This document shows, piece after piece, positions 8,057 through 14,361 of a stretch of DNA of 14,798 nt. This DNA comes from Victivallales bacterium (GTDB lineage: Bacteria; Verrucomicrobiota; Lentisphaeria; Victivallales; SZUA-371). The position numbers and the translations under genes are program-made. Position 1 is the first letter of the stretch, and each line of letters starts with the position of its first letter. The notes below the pieces were generated by a model. It did no database searches. It saw only the letters and a program-made list of their open reading frames with translations, and was not told where the DNA came from. Where the stretch lies: NCBI GenBank assembly GCA_028691155.1, contig JAQUZV010000021.1, forward strand, positions 1 to 14,798. The letters are read 5' to 3'.

Positions 8057-8081
8057 CGGCCGCGGGATTTTCCCGCGGCCG
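8057..8081 (+). terminator. First of two tandem hairpins after clpX
   Basis: An 11-bp perfect stem (CGGCCGCGGGA, 8057-8067, with its complement at 8071-8081) closes a TTT loop 6 bp after the clpX stop. No T-tract follows directly, so it may protect the mRNA 3' end or assist the second hairpin. Confidence 0.6.
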
Positions 8082-8106
8082 AACGCCGTGCCGCGGCGTT
8101 TTTTTT
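8082..8106 (+). terminator. Intrinsic terminator of tig-clpP-clpX
   Basis: Stem AACGCCG (8082-8088) pairs with CGGCGTT (8094-8100) over a 5-nt loop. It is followed by an uninterrupted T-run (8099-8106) and then CTTTTCTT. It directly abuts the first hairpin. Confidence 0.85.
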
Positions 8107-8202
8107 CTTTTCTTCCTGTCATGAACGGTGCTTGACGGCAGAACCGGCCCGTTGATCGACGGATGTAATTTCTCTTGCCATTAATTTCGCCTTTATCTCC
8201 AG

Positions 8203-8218
8203 CCCGATGACGATCGGG
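8203..8218. repeat. Short inverted repeat upstream of the alpha-galactosidase gene
   Basis: CCCGAT (8203-8208) and ATCGGG (8213-8218) are perfect complements around GACG. It lies about 130 bp before the alpha-galactosidase start and has no T-tract. It could be a regulator site or chance. The rest of 8107-8350 shows an AT-rich leader with a -10-like TATATT at 8311-8316 but no good -35 box. Confidence 0.3.
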
Positions 8219-8334
8219 TGGCATTGATTCTTTCCGGAAACAGGGTTGGACACGGGTTTGGTTTCGATTATTTTTTCGTCCCGAATGTGGATTAAAGGAC
8301 AACGCCGGTGTATATTAGCACAAAAATTATTTTC

Positions 8335-8340
8335 AAGGAG
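8335..8340 (+). promoter_or_regulatory. Ribosome-binding site that selects the alpha-galactosidase start
   Basis: AAGGAG lies 10 bp before ATG 8351. The frame is open 105 bp further upstream, but those codons encode residues unlike the family and cross the leader, so ATG 8351 is preferred. Confidence 0.65.
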
Positions 8341-8350
8341 AAGTAACACG

Positions 8351-10546
8351 ATGTCGATATCATATCAGGAACAGGAACGGATTTTCGTTCTGCAGACGCC
8401 GCATACCACCTATGCCATGCAATTGGCGGCCTCCGGTCATCTGCGTCATTTATATTGGGGTAAAAAACTGGAACAGGCGTTGCCGGACGGACTGTATGTT
8501 CCCCGCAACCGTTCTTTTTCTCCCTGGATGGCGGATGATCCGGAATCGATGTCTCTTCTGGATTCCGCCAGTTTCGAATATCCCGTTTTCGGCTGCGGCG
8601 ATTTCCGGATTCCCGCGCTTGAACTGCGGCTGGCCAACGGAACCTCGGCGTCGGATTTGCGTTACCGGGAACACCGCATTCAGTCCGGCAAGCCCGGATT
8701 GCCGGGGCTGCCGGCCACGTATGTTGAGGATGAGGCCGAGGCGGAAACGCTGACCGTTGTTTTGATCGACGCGGTGGCCGGGCTGGAAGTGGAACTGGCC
8801 TATACGGCGTTTCGCGACCATGACGCCATTGCCCGGAGTGTCCGGGTCCGGAATGTTTCCGATGCGGCGTTACGGCTGGAAAAGATTGCGTCTGCGGCGG
8901 TTGATTTAGAGCGGGCCGATTTTGATTTGATCCAGTTGTCCGGGGCGTGGGCACGGGAACGGCATCTGATGCGGACGCCGTTGCGTTCCGGCCTCCAGTC
9001 GCTGTCCAGCTGTCGCGGCGCCAGCGGTCATATGCAGCATCCGTTCGTGGCGCTGGCGGATCGTCGTACCGGGGAGGAAAGCGGCGAAGTGTATGGCATG
9101 AGCCTGGTTTACAGCGGTAATTTTGCCGCGGAAATCGAAGTGGATCAGGAGGATAACACTCGGGTGGCAATGGGCATCAATCCGTTTGATTTCGAGTGGC
9201 TGCTGGAACCGGGGGAAGTTTTTCAGGCCCCGGAAACGGTCATGGTCTTTTCCGACGCCGGACTGGGCGACATGTCCCGGACTTATCACCGGCTGTATCG
9301 CGAACGGTTGTGCCGCGGACGTTATCGCGATTCCGACCGTTATATTCTGATCAACAACTGGGAAGCGACCTATTTCGATTTCAACGAAGCGTTGATTACC
9401 AGTTTGGCCCATGAGGCCAAGGAACTCGGCGTGGAGTTGTTTGTTCTCGACGACGGCTGGTTCGGCAAGCGCGACGGCGACAACAGTTCGCTGGGCGACT
9501 GGTATCCCGACCCCAAAAAACTGCCGCACGGCATTACCGGTCTGGCCGAGAAAATCACCGCGCAGGGCATGAAGTTCGGCCTTTGGTTCGAGCCGGAAAT
9601 GGTTTCTCCCGACAGCGATCTGTATCGGGCGCATCCAGACTGGTGCATTCATGTGCCGGCGCGGTCGCGTTCTCTGGGCCGCAATCAGCTGATTCTGGAC
9701 TATTCCCGCCGGGATGTGTGCGACGCCATTGTTGCCATGTTGAGCGAAATTCTCGGCACCGCGCCGATTTCCTACGTCAAATGGGATATGAACCGTCATA
9801 TGACCGAACCGGGTTCGGCGCAGCTGCCGCCGGAACGGCAGCGGGAAGTGGGACACCGTTACATTCTCGGTCTTTACGAAGTAATGGAAACGCTGACGTC
9901 CAGATTTCCCGACATTCTGTTTGAAAGTTGCTCCGGTGGCGGCGGCCGCTTCGATCCCGGGATGCTCTATTATATGCCGCAAACCTGGACCAGCGATAAT
10001 TCCGACGCGATTTCCCGTTTGAAAATCCAGTACGGCACCAGCATGGTTTATCCGGCTTCCGCCATGGGGGCCCATGTTTCCGCGGTTCCCAACCATCAGC
10101 ACGGACGGGTGACATCGCTGGAGACGCGCGGGCATTGTGCCATGTCCGGTAATTTCGGATACGAATTGGATGTACGGAAAATGACGGCGGAAGAAAAGGC
10201 GATGGTACGCGAACAAATCCGGCGGTACAAGGAAATTCGGCATACGGTTCTGTTCGGGGACCTGTATCGGCTGAAGTCGCCGTTTGAAAGTAACGAAGCC
10301 GCGTGGAACTATGTCAGCCGGGATCGGAAGGAAGTCGTGGTTATGGCGTTCTATATTCTGGCCGAAGCGGACGCCAAGGAACGGCGGTTGCGGCTGGGCG
10401 GACTTGACCCGGTGCGTAAATACCGGGTGGCGGCAACCGGAGAGGAATATTACGGCGAGTTTCTGATGAATTACGGTTTGACGCTGCCGGCCTGGACTCA
10501 GGGAGATTTCAAGAGCACATTCTGGCATTTGCTTGCGGTGGAATAA
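8351..10546 (+). CDS. Alpha-galactosidase, glycoside hydrolase family 36
   Basis: Hydrolyses terminal alpha-1,6-galactosyl residues of sugars such as melibiose and raffinose-type oligosaccharides with retention of configuration. The protein has 731 residues, typical for bacterial GH36. An N-terminal beta-sandwich (about 1-320) precedes the TIM barrel, marked by WEATYFDFNE, FVLDDGWFG and GLWFEPEMVSP. The nucleophile is Asp479 in KWDMNR and the acid/base is Asp549 in SDNSDA, both at the spacing expected for this family. The SCSGGGGRFDPGM block between them lines the active site. No signal peptide is seen, so it acts in the cytoplasm on imported sugars. No transporter, regulator or other sugar gene is adjacent, so the regulation and the importer are elsewhere. 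hisE follows 82 bp later without a clear terminator, though a common transcript would be functionally odd. Specificity within GH36 is inferred. Confidence 0.95.
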   Translation: MSISYQEQERIFVLQTPHTTYAMQLAASGHLRHLYWGKKLEQALPDGLYVPRNRSFSPWMADDPESMSLLDSASFEYPVFGCGDFRIPALELRLANGTSASDLRYREHRIQSGKPGLPGLPATYVEDEAEAETLTVVLIDAVAGLEVELAYTAFRDHDAIARSVRVRNVSDAALRLEKIASAAVDLERADFDLIQLSGAWARERHLMRTPLRSGLQSLSSCRGASGHMQHPFVALADRRTGEESGEVYGMSLVYSGNFAAEIEVDQEDNTRVAMGINPFDFEWLLEPGEVFQAPETVMVFSDAGLGDMSRTYHRLYRERLCRGRYRDSDRYILINNWEATYFDFNEALITSLAHEAKELGVELFVLDDGWFGKRDGDNSSLGDWYPDPKKLPHGITGLAEKITAQGMKFGLWFEPEMVSPDSDLYRAHPDWCIHVPARSRSLGRNQLILDYSRRDVCDAIVAMLSEILGTAPISYVKWDMNRHMTEPGSAQLPPERQREVGHRYILGLYEVMETLTSRFPDILFESCSGGGGRFDPGMLYYMPQTWTSDNSDAISRLKIQYGTSMVYPASAMGAHVSAVPNHQHGRVTSLETRGHCAMSGNFGYELDVRKMTAEEKAMVREQIRRYKEIRHTVLFGDLYRLKSPFESNEAAWNYVSRDRKEVVVMAFYILAEADAKERRLRLGGLDPVRKYRVAATGEEYYGEFLMNYGLTLPAWTQGDFKSTFWHLLAVE

Positions 10547-10628
10547 ACGCGGGCGGAACACCAACGAAGGGCAGGACGACATTTGCCCCCAAGAATGAAA
10601 ATAATATTTCAGATCAGAGGATTTTTTG

Positions 10629-10892
10629 ATGAAAAGATTTGAGGAATTGTTTGCCGAACTGAAACAGAAGGCCGCCGCCGGCGACCCCAATTCCGGAACG
10701 GTGAAAATGTTGCAGAAAGGTAGACACGCCATCGGCAAGAAAGTAGTGGAAGAGGCCGGTGAAGTATGGATGGCGGCCGAATATGAAGGCCGGGAAAAGA
10801 CCGCCGAGGAAATTTCCCAATTACTGTATCATCTCCAGACCATGATGATTGCCTGCGAGCTGGAACTGGACGATGTCTATAAGTATCTCTGA
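10629..10892 (+). CDS. hisE: Phosphoribosyl-ATP pyrophosphatase
   Basis: Catalyses the second step of histidine biosynthesis, hydrolysing phosphoribosyl-ATP to phosphoribosyl-AMP and pyrophosphate. The 87-residue stand-alone protein belongs to the MazG-like all-alpha NTP pyrophosphatase group. The first metal-binding motif is visible in KKVVEEAGEVWMAAE, with helix 3 as EEISQLLYHLQTMM. At the position where most HisE proteins have Asp (E-x-x-D), this one has Gln. From memory, Mycobacterium tuberculosis HisE has the same EEISQLLY sequence, so this looks like a real subfamily rather than damage. I chose ATG 10629, with AGAGG 8 bp upstream, over the TTG immediately before it. hisG follows 45 bp later, presumably co-transcribed. 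The two genes act on consecutive steps. Confidence 0.93.
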   Translation: MKRFEELFAELKQKAAAGDPNSGTVKMLQKGRHAIGKKVVEEAGEVWMAAEYEGREKTAEEISQLLYHLQTMMIACELELDDVYKYL

Positions 10893-10937
10893 TGACGCCG
10901 TGATTGCGGTGTTGCAGTAAGCCAACAGGAGAAAAGC

Positions 10938-11786
10938 ATGTTGAAAATAGCCATTCCCAATAAAGGCGCGCTTTCCGAGGGCGCGGAGGAGTTGTTGCGG
11001 GAAGCCGGATATAAATGTAAACGCTGGGGCCGCGAGTTGACGGTCTCCGATCTTCGCAACGAAGTTGAATTCATCTATCTGCGGCCGCGCGACATTGCCA
11101 TTTATGTCGGCAAAGGGATTGTGGACCTCGGTATTACCGGTCGCGACCTGACCTTCGACAGCAAAGCCGACGTTATTGAATTGTTGTCGCTGGAGTTCGG
11201 CTCCTCATCTTTCTATTATGCCGTGCCGAAAGAACAGGATTTGACTCCGGATCGGCTCGGGGGCCGGCGGATTGCCACCTCGTATCCGAATATCGTTCGC
11301 GACGATCTGGCCCGGCGCGGCATCGACGCCACCATCATTCGCCTTGACGGCGCGGTTGAAATCTCCATAAGGCTGGGAGTGGCCGATGCCATTGCCGATG
11401 TGGTGGAGTCCGGCATGACGCTGAAAGAAGCCGGGTTGAAAACCGTCGGCGAACCGATTATGCGTTCGGAAGCATTGCTGATCGGCCGGGATCGGGTTTT
11501 GTGCTCCGGACCGGAAGTTTCCACCATCATCAAGCGAATGGAAGGGATTCTGATGGCCCGGAAATATGCCGTGGCCGAATATGATATTCCCAAACAGAAA
11601 CTGGCGGAAGCCTGTCGGGTGACGCCGGGAATCGAGGCCCCGACCATTGCACCCTTGAGCAATGAGGATTGGGTGGCGGTCAAGGCCATGATCCTGCGCA
11701 AGGAGATCAATAAGGTGATGGATGAACTGGAAGGCCTCGGGGCCAAGGGTATTATCATTACCGACATTATGACCTGCCGGATCTGA
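10938..11786 (+). CDS. hisG: ATP phosphoribosyltransferase, long (HisG_L) form
   Basis: Performs the first committed step of histidine synthesis, joining ATP and PRPP to phosphoribosyl-ATP. The protein has 282 residues, the long form with its own C-terminal regulatory domain (about 205-282) that binds histidine for feedback inhibition. It therefore does not need HisZ. The N-terminal IAIPNKGALSEGAEELLREA and DLGITGRDL segments form the periplasmic-binding-protein-like fold. The PRPP-binding signature is in LGVADAIADVVESG (about 146-159). The C-terminal part has TPGIEAPTIAPL and GAKGIIITDIMTCRI. The start ATG has AGGAG at 10927-10931, 6 bp upstream. From memory, the sequence recalls M. tuberculosis HisG over long stretches. 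A hairpin with a T-tract follows at 11813-11844. Confidence 0.96.
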   Translation: MLKIAIPNKGALSEGAEELLREAGYKCKRWGRELTVSDLRNEVEFIYLRPRDIAIYVGKGIVDLGITGRDLTFDSKADVIELLSLEFGSSSFYYAVPKEQDLTPDRLGGRRIATSYPNIVRDDLARRGIDATIIRLDGAVEISIRLGVADAIADVVESGMTLKEAGLKTVGEPIMRSEALLIGRDRVLCSGPEVSTIIKRMEGILMARKYAVAEYDIPKQKLAEACRVTPGIEAPTIAPLSNEDWVAVKAMILRKEINKVMDELEGLGAKGIIITDIMTCRI

Positions 11787-11812
11787 GGCGAAGGCGGATA
11801 TGGTTCCCGTTC

Positions 11813-11844
11813 GGACCGCGGCATGGCGGCGGTCCAGGATTTTT
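11813..11844 (+). terminator. Candidate intrinsic terminator after hisG
   Basis: GGACCGC (11813-11819) pairs with GCGGTCC (11829-11835) over a 9-nt loop, then AGGATTTTT. The T-run begins 4 nt after the stem, which weakens it. It falls in the gap between hisG and the next gene, as expected for an operon end. Confidence 0.5.
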
Positions 11845-11886
11845 CTTGCTGTCAATCTTCCGGCGTCAATGTGTCATGGCAGGTCC

Positions 11887-11892
11887 GGAGGA
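11887..11892 (+). promoter_or_regulatory. Ribosome-binding site that selects the DUF72 gene start
   Basis: GGAGGA lies 7 bp before ATG 11900. An in-frame ATG at 11876 and a possible TTG-type start further upstream lack such a site, and only the shorter product begins as family members do. Confidence 0.65.
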
Positions 11893-11899
11893 TACGATT

Positions 11900-12640
11900 A
11901 TGAACGGGTTGATTCGGATTGGTTGCAGCGGATATGCCTACCCGCATTGGCGCGGAAACTTTTATCCCCCCGGATGGCCGGAACGGCAGTACCTGGAATT
12001 TTATGCGTCCCGGTTTGACAGTGTGGAGCTGAATGTTACTTTCTATCGTCTGCCGTCGGCGGCGGTATTTCGCCGCTGGGCCGCCAGAACGCCGGAAGAC
12101 TTTACTTTTATCCTGAAAGGAAGCCGTTTTATTACCCACCGGAAACGCCTGGACTGCGGCCGTGATGCCGTGGTGCGATTTATGAGAGCGGCCGCGCCGC
12201 TGGATCATAAATGGCGTGGGGTTTTGTGGCAACTTCCTCCGGATCTGGCACCGGATCCGACGCGGCTGGACCGGTTCCTGTCCTGGTTGGCTCCGTTCGG
12301 GCAAGTGCGCCATTTCTTCGAGTTTCGCCATCCTGGCTGGCTGACGGCGCCGATTCAACAACGGTTGGCGGATTGCGGCGCCGGATTATGCGGTTCGGAC
12401 TGGCCGGGGGCGCCGTGCGCCGAATGCTGGTGTGGCGCGGCGGTATATTTCCGTCGGCATGGTCCGGGAGGGGCTTACGGTGGGAGTTATTCGTGGCGAC
12501 AGCGGCAACGTGACGCCGAGTTATTACGCGCCCACGCGGTGGCCGGCCGGGAAGTTTTCATCTATTTCAATAATGACTTGGACGGCATGGCGCCAGTCGA
12601 TGCTGCGGCCGTTAAGCGGTATTTGACGCCCGGGAGGTAG
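11900..12640 (+). CDS. DUF72 / YecE-like TIM-barrel protein
   Basis: A 246-residue cytoplasmic protein of the DUF72 (YecE) family, whose biochemical role is not established. Family marks in order are IGCSGYAYPHWRGNFYPP near the N-terminus, VELNVTFYRLP, FILKGSRFITHRKRL, GVLWQLPPDL, FEFRHPGWL, and the C-terminal FIYFNNDLDGMAPVDA. This last matches the usual YFNND segment near the end of the barrel. Length is normal. It follows the hisG terminator by about 55 bp and is probably a separate unit. A single-gene promoter is not obvious. The C-terminal half has a run of Cys residues (CGAGLCGSDWPGAPCAECWC), denser than I expect for the family; whether that matters is unknown. Confidence 0.9.
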   Translation: MNGLIRIGCSGYAYPHWRGNFYPPGWPERQYLEFYASRFDSVELNVTFYRLPSAAVFRRWAARTPEDFTFILKGSRFITHRKRLDCGRDAVVRFMRAAAPLDHKWRGVLWQLPPDLAPDPTRLDRFLSWLAPFGQVRHFFEFRHPGWLTAPIQQRLADCGAGLCGSDWPGAPCAECWCGAAVYFRRHGPGGAYGGSYSWRQRQRDAELLRAHAVAGREVFIYFNNDLDGMAPVDAAAVKRYLTPGR

Positions 12641-12648
12641 TATATAAT

Positions 12649-12669
12649 ACGGAAGCCGGACTTCCCCGT
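12649..12669. terminator. Candidate bidirectional hairpin between converging genes
   Basis: ACGGAAG (12649-12655) pairs with CTTCCCCGT (12661-12669) with a bulged C and a CCGGA loop. It sits in the 36-bp gap between the DUF72 stop and the kinase stop on the opposite strand. There is no clean T-tract on either strand, only ATTATAT on the - strand side. Confidence 0.35.
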
Positions 12670-12676
12670 GCCGCAA

Positions 12677-13820
12677 TTACGGTGTTTCGGGATCGAGAGG
12701 CAGTTCGATATAAAAGGTGGTTCCCTCTTCCGGAGTAGAGGAGAAGGAAACCCGGCCTTTGAGATAGTGTTCTCCCAACAGACGCATACTGTAAGTTCCC
12801 AAACCGCGTCCGCGGCCCTTGGAGGAAAAGGCGCGCTTGAAAAGCTGCAACTGAATGTCCTCGTCGATATATTTCCGATTGTGGACGGAGAACACCATAT
12901 GATGCGGTTTCCGGTGACAGGAGAGGAGAACTTTTTCGCCGGGACATGATGCTTCCAGGGCGTTCTTGACCATATTGCCGATTACCCGCGTCAGCAGACG
13001 GGGGTCGCTGTGAAAGATGCTTTTTTCCGGATGCTCCGGGAGAACAATTTCCCGGCCTTCGGCGGCGGGGTTGCCGCGGAACAAGGTTTTGACGCAGTGC
13101 AACAATTGGTTCGGCGAAATCGTATCGATATTGATGGCGATGGTTCCGCTTTCCGCATCCAGCAGGTCCCGCTGGGCTTCGATTTCATTCAGAATTTCCC
13201 TGGCCAGACAAACCAACATGTCGGAATACTCGATGTACTTGTGGGGGGTGTTGCCGATAAGCGACAACAGGTTGTATATTCCGGCGCCGATATTGGTCAG
13301 GTCATGAAAGAAAATATGTTCCAGAAAATGGCGATATTTCTCATCGGCAATATCGCGCAGAACGCAGAGGACAAAATCATGGTCGCCACGATGAAATGGA
13401 AACGACCAGACCCGAAGATTGACGGCGCTGCCTTCCCGGGTGATGATCTCGCATTCACAAATATCCGCGTTATCGTCGATGGCAGACATAATCGAATTAA
13501 CCGCGCCGCAGAAACGGCAATATTCCGTCGTGCCGCAACCCCCGGAATCGTTTTCGGCATGGATGCAATGCCAAAGCTTCGCCCGGGCGAAGTCCCACCA
13601 GAAATTCCGGTTTGACCTGCAACAGGGAATTGAGGGCCCGATTGGCAAAAATAATCTGACGGCAGGTATTGAGGATCATGACATAATCGGGGAACAGGTC
13701 GAAAATGGAAATACTGTGATCAGCTTTGGTCAACAACCGGTGCTGTGCCACACAGTCCGCGGTGGATATCCTTTCTGACGGAGCAAATGCCGAAGGACGA
13801 AAGAAAGGTGATAGATTCAT
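12677..13820 (-). pseudogene. PAS sensor histidine kinase interrupted by a single-base frameshift
   Basis: Two frames on the - strand together make one kinase. The first starts at ATG 13820 and carries the PAS beginning (SIFDLFPDYVMILN, IIFANRALN, GLRPGEAL). The second carries the rest, from CIHAENDSGG to the TAA at 12677-12679. Removing one base at about 13567-13570 restores a 380-residue protein. In that numbering: PAS about 37-157 with Cys85, Cys95, Cys101 and Cys104; phospho-acceptor His172 in FFHDLTN; N-box NMVKNALEA (282-290); G2-like KGRGRGLGTY (334-343). The usual G1 D-x-G-x-G is replaced by SVHNRKYI, as I recall for this HK subgroup. No membrane helix is seen, so it is cytoplasmic. 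No response regulator is adjacent. The break may be a sequencing error or a real recent mutation. I see no slippery heptamer that would suggest programmed frameshifting. Confidence 0.82.
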
Positions 13821-14361
13821 GATTCGGCCCTTTTTGCCATATATTTATGTTATATCATTGCGGGCAGTCCGAAATATTTGTAAGCCCGTAGCGATAATCA
13901 TGTGATAAATATGTACCCATTAAAAGTTTAGAGCCGGAAAAGGGATAAAGCAAGAGGGATTTATATTGGGAACCGCTGGAAATAGCGTATTTCGGTGAAA
14001 AATCCTGATCTGCGTCGATGGCCGCGACAGATCGTGAGGTGGCATAACTTTGTGCGGCAACTACTTACTCCTTCCGTTCCCGGCGGGATCTCTTCTGCGG
14101 CGGCGGGGCATATCGTATTCCGTCCGCGAATGGGTTGGCCCACCGGGGGCATAAATCACGTTGACTTTTCCTTTTCGGTCCATGTTGCCATGGGCAAGTC
14201 CCGGTTGCGGGGGGGTAATCGGTGATCTTTAAATTACTTTCTTTGGGTTTCCGGGTTGCACTTGCCACAATCCGGTATTATCGTTCATATCAGCTATAGT
14301 TGCGTTCGTTCAAAACGGCAGTGAATACGCTTTTGACCTCATTAAACGGGAAAGGCGGGGG
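13821..14361. other. Gene-poor stretch between divergent kinase and DUF3999-like gene
   Basis: No convincing gene is visible in about 540 bp. The first 100 bp are AT-rich and should carry the kinase promoter on the - strand. They contain a 5-bp inverted repeat CGGGC/GCCCG (13861-13865 and 13884-13888) around AT-rich sequence. A 6-bp hairpin GAAATA/TATTTC with loop GCG lies at 13979-13993. The GC-rich middle (about 14040-14220) contains short open frames on both strands with no clear start sites or recognisable products. The last 130 bp are AT-richer and probably hold the promoter of the downstream gene, though I cannot place its boxes. Confidence 0.5.

Noticed and set aside
8246..8350. N-terminal extension of the alpha-galactosidase
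   Set aside because: The extra 35 codons cross the AT-rich leader and lie before a good ribosome-binding site at 8335-8340. They add no signal peptide or family feature.
10569..10588. GGGCA/TGCCC inverted repeat between the alpha-galactosidase and hisE, considered as a terminator or attenuator
   Set aside because: Only five strong pairs, a long loop and no T-tract, and no short His-rich leader peptide is present that would make a his attenuator.
8906..10738. 610-codon frame on the - strand opposite the alpha-galactosidase
   Set aside because: It is an antisense shadow of a GC-rich gene. Its translation has no domain, and the + strand frame has full GH36 motifs.
13555..13580. Programmed ribosomal frameshifting as an explanation for the split kinase
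   Set aside because: No slippery heptamer, in-frame stop, internal Shine-Dalgarno or downstream pseudoknot is evident at the junction, and no known member of the family uses it.
13995..14225. 76-codon frame on the + strand in the gene-poor gap
   Set aside because: It starts with GTG without a Shine-Dalgarno, has composition unlike its neighbours and no recognisable motif. Overlapping frames on the other strand are equally long.
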